In this document: in pieces, positions 46,895-54,860 of the stretch
Numbering within the stretch: the stretch's first letter is position 1
Layout: every line of letters starts with the position of its first letter
Origin: Aquimarina atlantica
GTDB lineage: Bacteria; Bacteroidota; Bacteroidia; Flavobacteriales; Flavobacteriaceae
Assembly: GCF_000626715.1 (NCBI RefSeq)
Contig: NZ_AQRA01000007.1
Span: forward strand, 310,001-374,000
Length of the DNA stretch: 64,000 nucleotides
Direction of reading: 5' to 3'
Made by a program: the position numbers and the translations under genes
The notes under the pieces: model-generated
The model's database searches: none
The model's input: the letters and a program-made list of their open reading frames with translations, nothing else
Told to the model about the DNA's origin: nothing

Positions 46895-47280
46895 GGATTC
46901 GAACCCTCGTCCAAACAAGTAATACAATAGCTTTCTACACGTTTAGTTTTTGTTTAATTTTCGTCGATAAGAAAGACCAAAAACCGCCAACTTATCGCTT
47001 ATTCTCAATTAAGTTTCGAAATTATATCAAGATCCTATAATTTCTAGGTTTACTTTTACGATACCTCATGATCAATCGCCGCAAACCAAGGCTCTTGAGA
47101 GGTATCCTGCTTGTTCACCTTGTGAACCGAGGCACTATCCTACTATAAATTCAGATTATGCAGCTAGGGCGTAGTTATTCTCGCCGTTTAAAAAAGTGAA
47201 ATATGATATTTACGAGCTATATCCCAGCGCTCGACGTGCTTACCACTCCATTAATCTCGCTGTCAAAACCAGTCGACCCC
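46884..47280 (-). ncRNA. ssrA: Transfer-messenger RNA (tmRNA)
   Basis: 397 bases on the minus strand. The 5' end GGGGTCGACTGG and 3' end CGACTCCA pair as the acceptor stem; a T-loop GGGTTCGAATCCC lies near the 3' end. The tag reading frame is at 47185-47156, coding GENNYALAA followed by TAA, the tag type of flavobacteria, with Gly as resume codon. The 3' CCA is not encoded (CTA follows), so it would be added. It rescues stalled ribosomes with SmpB by tagging proteins for proteolysis. Frames read through this region (e.g. 46711-46927 minus) are artefacts. Confidence 0.95.
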
Positions 47281-47429
47281 AATGGTATTTTCCGAAATTT
47301 GATCATTATATTTCTTTAGAAAACAAAATATGCTCTCAATTTGACCAAAAATACTTTCGGGCAGCAAATATAATCATAATTATCATATCTTTACCCTCGT
47401 TTTTTAGTACAAAATTTATACCAATTCAT

Positions 47430-48638
47430 ATGACTAAGTTCGGTGTCATTAAAGAGCGAAAAAACCCGCCAGATCGTCGTGTCGTTTTTTCGCCAGATGG
47501 CCTAAAATCAGTAGTGACCAAATTTCCTCAAGCTTCTTTTATTGTCGAACCTTCTCATGTTAGAGTTTTTGATGACTCTGAGTATGAAAAAGCAGGTTTT
47601 ACCGTTTCTGATGATCTATCAGATTGTGATGTACTACTTGGTGTAAAAGAAGTGCCTATTGCTGCTTTATTGCCCAACAAAAAGTACTTTTTCTTTTCGC
47701 ATACGATCAAAAAACAAACGTATAACAGGGATTTACTAAAGGCAATTCTCGAAAAGAACATAGAACTATATGATCACGAAGTCATTGTGGGGCAGCATGG
47801 TTTTAGATTAATAGGATTTGGAAAATATGCTGGGATCGTTGGTACGTATAATGGATTTAGAGCCTGGGGACTTAAGTTTAATTCTTTTACCCTGCCAAAG
47901 GCCGAAACACTTAACGATCAAAAAGCATTAGAGTCTGAACTATCGAAAATTAAGCTACCTAATATAAAAATTGTCCTTACCGGAAACGGAAAAGTAGGAG
48001 GAGGAGCCAAAGAGATTCTCGATGCTATGAATATCAGACAAGTTGCTGTAGACGAATATCTTAATGCTACGTTTGATGAGCCGGTTTATGTTCAAATCGA
48101 TGTGTTGGATTATAACAAGCGCAAAGATGGACGTACCATAGACAAGAGCGATTTTTATACAAACCCACAAGAATATGAAGGAGATTTTATGCGATTTGCA
48201 GAAGTGAGTGATATGTATATTGCAGGCCACTTTTTTGGAGACGGAGCACCTTATATTTTTACCAGGGAAGATGCAAAATCCGAAGATTTTAATATTAAGT
48301 TAGTAGCAGATATTTCATGTGATATCGATGGGCCGGTTGCCACTACAATTAGGTCTTCTACGATTGCAGATCCTATATATGGCTATAACCCGCAAACCGA
48401 AACCGAAACCGATGTTACAGATCCAAATGCAATCGGGGTCATGGCTGTTGATAATTTGCCATGTGAATTACCCAAAGATGCCAGTACAGGATTTGGAGAT
48501 ATGTTTTTAGAACATGTAATCCCTGCATTTTTTAATGATGACAAAGATGGTATTCTCGAAAGAGCAAGAATGACCAAAGACGGAAAGTTAACTGAGCGAT
48601 ATAGCTATCTTCAGGATTATGTAGAAGGTAAAGAATAA
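47430..48638 (+). CDS. Alanine dehydrogenase/saccharopine dehydrogenase-like NAD(P) oxidoreductase
   Basis: 402 residues from ATG at 47430 (MTKFGVIKERKNPPDRRVVF). A longer frame from 47196 would overlap tmRNA and add 78 unlikely residues, so this start is chosen. An AlaDh/PNT N-terminal domain (about 1-135) is followed by an AlaDh/PNT-type Rossmann domain (LTGNGKVGGGAKEILDAMN, about 195-300). The size and first domain fit lysine-forming saccharopine dehydrogenase (LYS1-like) of Bacteroidota, with alanine dehydrogenase as the second option. Cytoplasmic. It is followed by pyrF after 28 bases. Confidence 0.78.
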   Translation: MTKFGVIKERKNPPDRRVVFSPDGLKSVVTKFPQASFIVEPSHVRVFDDSEYEKAGFTVSDDLSDCDVLLGVKEVPIAALLPNKKYFFFSHTIKKQTYNRDLLKAILEKNIELYDHEVIVGQHGFRLIGFGKYAGIVGTYNGFRAWGLKFNSFTLPKAETLNDQKALESELSKIKLPNIKIVLTGNGKVGGGAKEILDAMNIRQVAVDEYLNATFDEPVYVQIDVLDYNKRKDGRTIDKSDFYTNPQEYEGDFMRFAEVSDMYIAGHFFGDGAPYIFTREDAKSEDFNIKLVADISCDIDGPVATTIRSSTIADPIYGYNPQTETETDVTDPNAIGVMAVDNLPCELPKDASTGFGDMFLEHVIPAFFNDDKDGILERARMTKDGKLTERYSYLQDYVEGKE

Positions 48639-48666
48639 TATGAATCAATAGATCAATACAATTAAT

Positions 48667-49482
48667 ATGACAACTCAGGAACTGGTTGCTCAAATACATG
48701 AAAAACAATCGTTTTTATGTATAGGATTAGATGTGGATTTAAATAAAATCCCTAAACATTTATTAGATAAAGAAGATCCTATTTTTGAGTTTAATAAAGC
48801 CATTATAGATGCTACGCATCACCTTGCGGTAGCCTATAAACCTAATACTGCTTTTTATGAAGCATACGGCATTAAAGGGTGGAAATCTCTCGAAAAAACA
48901 ATTACCTATCTAAATGCAAATTATCCCGAGGTTTTTACAATTGCAGATGCCAAACGAGGAGATATTGGTAATACAAGTACAATGTATGCCAAAGCTTTTT
49001 TTGAAGACCTGGAGTTTGATTCTGTAACTGTTGCTCCTTATATGGGTAAAGATTCTGTAGAACCTTTTTTAGCTTTCGAAAATAAACACACAATTTTACT
49101 GGCATTGACATCTAATCAGGGCGCTTTTGATTTTCAGACAAAAAATGTAGAGGGAAAAGAATTGTACAAACAGGTATTAGAAGTTTCTAAATCTTATAAA
49201 AATTCTAAAAATTTAATGTACGTGGTTGGTGCAACCAAAGCCGAGTTTATCGGAGAAATTAGAAAAATAATACCAGATAGTTTTCTTTTGGTTCCTGGTG
49301 TAGGCGCACAAGGCGGAAATTTACAAGAAGTCTGCAGATACGGATTGAATGATCAGGTAGGACTGTTAATCAACTCTTCTAGAGGCATTATATATGCTTC
49401 AGATGGAGCAGATTATGCTAAAGCCGCAGCAGAAAAAGCGCTTGAACTTCAAAAACAAATGGAAAATATCCTGAAATCATAA
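48667..49482 (+). CDS. pyrF: Orotidine 5'-phosphate decarboxylase
   Basis: 271 residues; decarboxylates OMP to UMP, the last step of pyrimidine synthesis. It belongs to the longer type-2 group (270-280 residues). Catalytic tetrad region [13 protein letters not shown] carries the Lys and Asp residues; [12 protein letters not shown] is the substrate-binding start and VPGVGAQGG the phosphate loop. Cytoplasmic TIM barrel dimer. It sits 28 bases after the dehydrogenase gene, so is probably co-transcribed, and ends at a terminator. Confidence 0.95.
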   Translation: MTTQELVAQIHEKQSFLCIGLDVDLNKIPKHLLDKEDPIFEFNKAIIDATHHLAVAYKPNTAFYEAYGIKGWKSLEKTITYLNANYPEVFTIADAKRGDIGNTSTMYAKAFFEDLEFDSVTVAPYMGKDSVEPFLAFENKHTILLALTSNQGAFDFQTKNVEGKELYKQVLEVSKSYKNSKNLMYVVGATKAEFIGEIRKIIPDSFLLVPGVGAQGGNLQEVCRYGLNDQVGLLINSSRGIIYASDGADYAKAAAEKALELQKQMENILKS

Positions 49483-49489
49483 AAATAAA

Positions 49490-49524
49490 AAAGGAACAAG
49501 AATAGTGCATACCCTTGTTCCTTT
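49490..49524. terminator. Bidirectional terminator after pyrF
   Basis: Perfect 11-base arms AAAGGAACAAG and CTTGTTCCTTT with a 13-base loop; lies between pyrF and the convergent small membrane protein gene. Confidence 0.85.
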
Positions 49525-49538
49525 CCAAAAGGATAGAA

Positions 49539-49655
49539 TTAACGTCTATTGGCGTTAAAAACATGTTTTGCATAACCATAAAGCCCGTATGCAATAAAAA
49601 TAACGAAAAATGCCATTATACCATAAATGATAACATTTAGTAATATTGAACTCAT
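49539..49655 (-). CDS. Small membrane protein, 38 residues, unknown function
   Basis: Minus-strand frame from ATG 49655 to TAA 49539, translating MSSILLNVIIYGIMAFFVIF then a charged C-end (HVFNANRR). It is one transmembrane helix with a short cytoplasmic tail. Upstream a G-rich GGGGCT lies directly before the ATG. It has its own terminator opposite pyrF and a 139-base gap to the next gene. Real small membrane proteins of this form occur in flavobacteria; homologues would settle it. It is not a fragment of a neighbour. Confidence 0.55.
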   Translation of the reverse strand: MSSILLNVIIYGIMAFFVIFIAYGLYGYAKHVFNANRR

Positions 49656-49794
49656 AGCCCCAAAATTTTAATATTAATATCTTCTAAGATAAGAAGATAA
49701 TTTCTAAAATCCTATTTTTAAGTATCTAATTATTAAGTATTTATGATTTTTTTATAATTTTTAAGAATTCATAAAACGTAACACGACCAACGAT

Positions 49795-50580
49795 ATGATA
49801 CATACAGATCAATTGGGTAGGAGAATTGAATTTCCAAGACCTCCAAAGCGTATTGTTTCTTTGGTGCCTTCGCAAACCGAGTTATTAGTTTCGTTAGGAG
49901 TATCAGATGATATTGTTGGGGTTACCAAATTTTGCGTTCACCCAAAAACGATAAGAAGTCAAAAAGCTATTGTAGGAGGGACTAAGAAAGTCAATTATGA
50001 AAAAATTAAAAAGCTAAATCCTGATATTATTCTTTGTAATAAGGAAGAAAACACAAAAGAAATAGTAGAATATCTTGAAAAAGAATATCCTGTACATGTT
50101 TCAGATATTTTTTCTATATCAGAAGCTCTGGAAATGATTAAGCAATATGGAGATATTTTTGACAAAAAAGTAGAAGCAACTACACTGATATCTAAAATAA
50201 GATTAGAAAAAGACTCTTTTGACAATTTTGTGTCTGGGGTACCTCAAAAACGAGTTGCCTATTTTATCTGGAAAGATCCCTGGATGGTAACCGGTAAAAA
50301 CACATTTGTAGATCATCTGCTAAAAGTAAATGGTTTTGTAAATGTCTTTGGCGATAAAGATCGTTATCCCGAAGTATCAAAAGAGGAACTTAGCACAATA
50401 CAAGATTTAGACTTGATCATGTTATCCTCAGAACCATATCCATTTTCAGAAAAGCATATCGATGAATTGAAAAATACAACCACTGCAAAGATTATTTTGG
50501 TTGATGGAGAATATTTCTCATGGTATGGATCTCGACTTGCAGAAGCTTTTTCGTATTTTAGAACACTTCATGAAGTATAG
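49795..50580 (+). CDS. Helical backbone metal receptor / BtuF-like protein
   Basis: 261 residues of the periplasmic-binding-protein type used by ABC importers for cobalamin and iron chelates (TroA superfamily): RIVSLVPSQTELLVSLGVSDD starts the first domain, a long helix joins it to the second. No signal peptide or lipobox is visible; it starts MIHTDQLGRRIEF, so it may be cytoplasmic. No permease or ATPase gene is adjacent. The ligand could be cobalamin since an AdoCbl-dependent mutase lies downstream, but this is speculative. Confidence 0.85.
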   Translation: MIHTDQLGRRIEFPRPPKRIVSLVPSQTELLVSLGVSDDIVGVTKFCVHPKTIRSQKAIVGGTKKVNYEKIKKLNPDIILCNKEENTKEIVEYLEKEYPVHVSDIFSISEALEMIKQYGDIFDKKVEATTLISKIRLEKDSFDNFVSGVPQKRVAYFIWKDPWMVTGKNTFVDHLLKVNGFVNVFGDKDRYPEVSKEELSTIQDLDLIMLSSEPYPFSEKHIDELKNTTTAKIILVDGEYFSWYGSRLAEAFSYFRTLHEV

Positions 50581-50698
50581 AAAATTCTGTACATGACAAT
50601 TATTTCTATACCATGCATGAAGTGTATTGGTATGAAATTAGCCCATACTTTATTTTTAAAAAACAGTACTAAACGGTTTTAGGAGTGTCAAATATTCA

Positions 50699-50875
50699 TC
50701 AGGAAGATTGCCCTTCAATTTCTTTTATTTGAATTAAAATTTTATCAGCTTTTTGATGAAGTTGATCACTTTTTTCTTGATCAGTAAGTGCTAATTTGTA
50801 TGCACTCTTCATTAATTTACAGTAGGTGTGCTGTAGTTTTTGCAATTCAGTTTTGTTCTTTAACCAGGCAAACAT
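50699..50875 (-). CDS. Lacal_2735 family small protein (58 aa)
   Basis: 58 residues from ATG 50875: MFAWLKNKTELQKLQHTYCK, then a Lys-rich helical tail ending in QIKEIEGQSS. It matches the shape of the flavobacterial Lacal_2735 family (short, starting MF-hydrophobic-K-K, two helices, coiled-coil-like). Function of the family is unknown. The gene is isolated, between the BtuF-like gene (convergent) and the DUF4197 gene (same strand). Confidence 0.7.
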   Translation of the reverse strand: MFAWLKNKTELQKLQHTYCKLMKSAYKLALTDQEKSDQLHQKADKILIQIKEIEGQSS

Positions 50876-51017
50876 TTTTATTCTCTTACATTAATAGTGC
50901 AAAGATACTGGATAATAAAAAGGAGGTTTCTTAAGAATCAGTTAAGGTAGTCTAAAATTGTGATAAATAATATAAGACAAGTCTCTTAATCAATAATTAA
51001 GAGACTTGCTTAAGGTT

Positions 51018-51731
51018 TTATCGATCCTGCAATGCAAATACTCGTCGTAATAAGTCTGTTGTTCTGGAGCTAAGCTTAGTTCGGATTTCTTGCTCTTCTA
51101 CAGCAATCATTGCATACACTCCTTTAAGAGCTTCACCCGTTACGTAATCAGTGAGATCCGGGTTAACATTATTTGTAAGGGGTATTGCATTATATTTTGT
51201 AATGATATTAGACCAAATTTTGTCTGCACCAACTTTAGAAAATGATTTATTGATTACAGGATTAAACTTTTGATATAGTTGACTACGAGTTTTACTCTCA
51301 AGGTATTGAGTAGCTGCCTTGTTGTTTCCCAGCAGTATTTGTTTAGCGTCATTAAACGTTATTTGTTTTACCGCACCTATGAATATAGGTGTTGCTTCTT
51401 TTACAGCATCTTCTGCAGCACGATTAATTGCTTTTAACCCTTCGTCTGCAAGTTTGCCTAATCCAATATCTCTTAATGTTTTATCTACTTTTTGTAATTC
51501 TTGCGGAAGAAGAATCTTAACAAGTTGATTCCTGTAAAAACCATCTTTTTGAGTAAGTTTTGTAACCTGCTTATCAATACCATTATCTAATGCCTCTCTA
51601 AGCCCGTTAGCAATATCAATATTAGTGATTCCAAATCCTCCCGTAGTTTGCGGTAGGTTATTTACAACTTGCTGTAACTCTGCACAGCTTGATAATAATA
51701 AGATGGCGAGTATACTAAAAATTTGTTTCAT
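51018..51731 (-). CDS. DUF4197 domain lipoprotein
   Basis: 237 residues, lipobox LLLSSC (Cys16). The rest is a single helical DUF4197 domain (about 35-237) with the typical NGLREALDNGI start and a long IWSNIITKYNAIPLTNNVNP segment. Function unknown; family proteins are exported and widespread in Bacteroidota and Proteobacteria. It is divergent from the PqqB-like gene, 128 bases apart. Confidence 0.85.
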   Translation of the reverse strand: MKQIFSILAILLLSSCAELQQVVNNLPQTTGGFGITNIDIANGLREALDNGIDKQVTKLTQKDGFYRNQLVKILLPQELQKVDKTLRDIGLGKLADEGLKAINRAAEDAVKEATPIFIGAVKQITFNDAKQILLGNNKAATQYLESKTRSQLYQKFNPVINKSFSKVGADKIWSNIITKYNAIPLTNNVNPDLTDYVTGEALKGVYAMIAVEEQEIRTKLSSRTTDLLRRVFALQDR

Positions 51732-51859
51732 GATTTCTTATTAGATTTGAGATTGTGATTATAACTATTTTAAATACGCTGGTAAGATAATTTGAAATTT
51801 AATCATAATTACTTATTGCGAATTTTACCCGACCTTTAAAAATTAATAAATGTAGCCAG

Positions 51860-52816
51860 ATGAAACCAAATTTAATTTTTTTAATACTATCTACTCTAAT
51901 TATTTCATGTAAAAATGAAAAAGTATCGATAAAAAGCCAATCTGTTCTACAAAACGAATTTGATCAATACATAACTGTATTAGGAATTGCGCAGGATGGG
52001 GGATTTCCTCATATTAATAATACAGACGAATATATAGCGGTTCAAAAAGGTCTGGCAGATAAAGAATTGGTTACTGCATTGGGAGTTATTGATAAGAAAA
52101 CCCATAAAAAATTTATGTTCGAGGCAACGCCAGATATGCCAGAACAATTGGCGCTCTTAGATAATGAACATCTAAAAAATGATGCTATTATCGATGGAGT
52201 ATTTTTAACACATGCTCATATAGGGCACTATACAGGATTGATGCATTTTGGAAGAGAAGCTATGGGAGCAAATAAAATACCTGTGTATGCAATGCCAAGA
52301 ATGCAATCTTTTTTAGAAACTAACGGCCCATGGTCGCAATTAGTCTCTTTGCAGAATATAGCTATTAAACCTATACAAGCAGATTCTACACTAACCTTAA
52401 CAAAAGCGATACAAGTCATTCCTTTTTTGGTGCCTCATAGAGATGAATATTCTGAAACAGTAGGATATAAAATTATAGGAAATACTAAAAAAGCATTATT
52501 CATCCCGGATATTAATAAGTGGTCTCTATGGGAGAGAAATATTGTTGATCAGGTTAAACAAGTGGATTATGCATTTATTGACGCCACTTTTTTTAAAAAC
52601 GGAGAAATCCCAAGACCAATGTCCGAAGTACCACATCCTTTTATCGAAGAAACCATTGTTTTATTTGAAAATGAACCTAAAGAAGTGAAATCGAAAATAA
52701 TATTTATTCATTTTAACCATTCGAATCCCGTACTTCAAAAAAAGTATGAAGGAAGAACTGCTCTCGAAAAACAAGGGTATCATTTTGCAAATACCGGGGA
52801 TGTTTTTCCTTTATAA
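51860..52816 (+). CDS. Metallo-beta-lactamase-fold lipoprotein (PqqB-like)
   Basis: 318 residues. Lipobox IISC (Cys17), so exported. The MBL fold is of the PqqB-like type (long N-terminal stretch VLGIAQDGGFPHINNTDEYI). The metal motif reads THAHIGHYTG, where the canonical HxHxDH has Ile-Gly at the fourth and fifth positions, so the Asp ligand is missing; later ligands lie in VPHRDEYSETVGYK and FIHFNHSNP. PQQ itself is not implied as there are no other pqq genes. It may be a hydrolase of unknown substrate. Confidence 0.8.
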   Translation: MKPNLIFLILSTLIISCKNEKVSIKSQSVLQNEFDQYITVLGIAQDGGFPHINNTDEYIAVQKGLADKELVTALGVIDKKTHKKFMFEATPDMPEQLALLDNEHLKNDAIIDGVFLTHAHIGHYTGLMHFGREAMGANKIPVYAMPRMQSFLETNGPWSQLVSLQNIAIKPIQADSTLTLTKAIQVIPFLVPHRDEYSETVGYKIIGNTKKALFIPDINKWSLWERNIVDQVKQVDYAFIDATFFKNGEIPRPMSEVPHPFIEETIVLFENEPKEVKSKIIFIHFNHSNPVLQKKYEGRTALEKQGYHFANTGDVFPL

Positions 52817-53039
52817 AACATGACTTCATTGTTATAATAAAGAATTACTTTTTTTGTATTATTAAAGCGTTATTACCTGAGATGTTATTTCTTTCTAAAT
52901 ATTAGAAGGCCATAAGTACTAAGGTTAAAAGTTGAAATATAAAATCACTGAAAACAGGGGATAATACTTTTATGTATTGACTTACCTTTATAACTAATTC
53001 AAAATAAGTAAAAAGCTACAGATGCTTTAGGAAAACGAC

Positions 53040-53654
53040 ATGAAATTACCTAATACCCCCAGTGATACAAAAAAGCAAGAAACAATATCTTTGATAGAGG
53101 CTTGTAATCAAGAAGATATTCTGTTAGTAAAGCACTTACTTCAAATAGGGGCCGATGTAAATACGACTTCCGAATTAGGTTTTTCTGCGTTAAATATGGC
53201 AGTTATTAAGAATAATATTAAACTAATACATGTACTTCTTGATGCCGGGGCAGATATCAATTTTCAGAACACAGTTGTATTTGGTTTAGGTGAGACACCT
53301 CTTATATCTTCGATAAGAGAAAATAATGCAACTATTGTAGAATTTTTATTAAATCATGGGGCAGATCCTAATATCCCAAATCACTTTTATAAAACACCTT
53401 TGATGATAGCGGCAGAAGAAAATGCTCTGGAAGCTGCAAAAATATTATTAGCATATAAGGTGTCTATTGAGCATGGAATTCACACCGGGTCATATACAAA
53501 AACACCACTATGCATCGCTGTATTACATAATCATACAGAGATGGTTACTCTTCTTATACAGAACAGTGCAAAGATCAAACCGCTTAGAAAATTACCAAGG
53601 CATAAAATCAATCCCAAAATGGTAAAATGGTTAAAGCTGCGTAAATATTTATAA
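53040..53654 (+). CDS. Ankyrin repeat protein
   Basis: 204 residues, no signal. Four to five ankyrin repeats (about 30-175): LLQIGADVNTTSELGFSALN, LLDAGADINFQNTVVFGLGE, LLNHGADPNIPNHFYKTPLM, and ALEAAKILLAYKVSIE. These stack into a protein-binding surface. It has no catalytic domain. Cytoplasmic, probably an adaptor; the partner is unknown. It stands alone after a 223-base gap and is convergent with purU. Confidence 0.88.
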   Translation: MKLPNTPSDTKKQETISLIEACNQEDILLVKHLLQIGADVNTTSELGFSALNMAVIKNNIKLIHVLLDAGADINFQNTVVFGLGETPLISSIRENNATIVEFLLNHGADPNIPNHFYKTPLMIAAEENALEAAKILLAYKVSIEHGIHTGSYTKTPLCIAVLHNHTEMVTLLIQNSAKIKPLRKLPRHKINPKMVKWLKLRKYL

Positions 53655-53722
53655 AAACCAGTATTCTGATTATAATGTTCTGTACTTTTAAAACAGAAGC
53701 ATATTTTTATAACGCTTCCATT

Positions 53723-54577
53723 TTAAGAAAAAACTACAGTTTTATTATTATACACTAGTAATTTTCTTTCGAGATGATGTTTAATGGCTCGCGATAATAC
53801 AATTTTTTCGAGATCTCGGCCTTTAAGCATAAAATCATCTGCATTATGAATGTGAGATACGCGTGCAATCTCTTGCTCGATAATAGGCCCGCCTTCTGGA
53901 TCAGAAGTTACATAATGACTTGTTGCACCAATGATTTTTACACCTCTTTCGTAAGCAGAATGATATGGTTTTGTTCCAGGAAAAGCAGGTAAAAAAGAAC
54001 GGTGTATGTTTATGATTTTATAAGGGAATTGATCTATAAAATCAGAAGAAATGATTTGCATATATCTCGCCAGAACTATAAAATCAATTTTATATTCTTT
54101 AAGAAGTTCAATTTGTTGTGTTTCAGCCTGTCTTTTGGTATCTGTTGTTACTGGGATGTATTTAAACGGGATATCAAAAGCATCAGCAATAGGCTTAAGA
54201 TCTTCATGGTTACTTATAATAATGGGGATATGTACTTTTAATTCTCCAGAGGCATATCTTCCCAAAATATCATAAAGGCAATGATTATATTTAGAAACAA
54301 AAAGAGCCATTCGAGGCTTTTTTTCGGCATTGTACATTTCCCAATGCATATTATAATTTTCTGCAACATGTGTAGTAAAGGATTCTTTAAATAGTGCTAG
54401 TTTTTCTTCATCTTCATCAAATTCACATTCTAATCTCATAAAGAATTCCTTTAGTTCACGATCTACATGTTGTTCTATATAAATAGTATTCCCTTTTTTG
54501 GCCAGAATGAAATTGGTGACGGTTGCAATAATTCCTTTTCTGTCGGGGCAATTGATTAATAGGGTTGTTTTTTTCAT
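53723..54577 (-). CDS. purU: Formyltetrahydrofolate deformylase
   Basis: 284 residues, the usual length. N-terminal ACT domain (about 1-80; LLINCPDRKGIIATVTNFIL) senses Met/Gly balance in E. coli. The formyltransferase-like domain follows with NHEDLKPIADAFDIPFKYIP, LARYMQIIS, INIHRSFLPAFPG and a catalytic Asp near the end (ITRD-like IVLSRAIKHH). It hydrolyses 10-formyl-THF to formate and THF, to supply formate for purine synthesis or balance one-carbon pools. Cytoplasmic. Monocistronic; upstream 283 bases lie before icmF. Confidence 0.95.
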   Translation of the reverse strand: MKKTTLLINCPDRKGIIATVTNFILAKKGNTIYIEQHVDRELKEFFMRLECEFDEDEEKLALFKESFTTHVAENYNMHWEMYNAEKKPRMALFVSKYNHCLYDILGRYASGELKVHIPIIISNHEDLKPIADAFDIPFKYIPVTTDTKRQAETQQIELLKEYKIDFIVLARYMQIISSDFIDQFPYKIINIHRSFLPAFPGTKPYHSAYERGVKIIGATSHYVTSDPEGGPIIEQEIARVSHIHNADDFMLKGRDLEKIVLSRAIKHHLERKLLVYNNKTVVFS

Positions 54578-54860
54578 TATGACTTGTGTTTTCTCAAGAC
54601 ATAAACTTACTATTATTGAACTGATTTTAGAAATTGTTTTTTCTTAAGTTTTATGAATTACCCTTATTTCCTTATGGATTTAAACTGTATTGCCATGATC
54701 AATGTGTGATTTTTAGAAAACTAACATAATTAATATTAAATTTGAACTATAAATAATGAAAGCATTAGATAGGTTAAATAAATTATATAATTCTAAAAAA
54801 ATAATCCTTTTTGGTGCATATTTCGTAAATTGGCAGCAATAAAACCACTTTTTATTATCA

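Noticed and set aside
46711-46927. Two minus-strand reading frames across the tmRNA 3' end
   Set aside because: They translate the tmRNA/terminator sequence and match the usual false ORF over ssrA; not a gene.
47196-47429. N-terminal extension of the dehydrogenase frame
   Set aside because: It overlaps the tmRNA gene and adds 78 residues not expected in this family; ATG at 47430 fits.
54755-54841. 28-codon frame before icmF
   Set aside because: No support beyond an ATG; likely untranslated leader.
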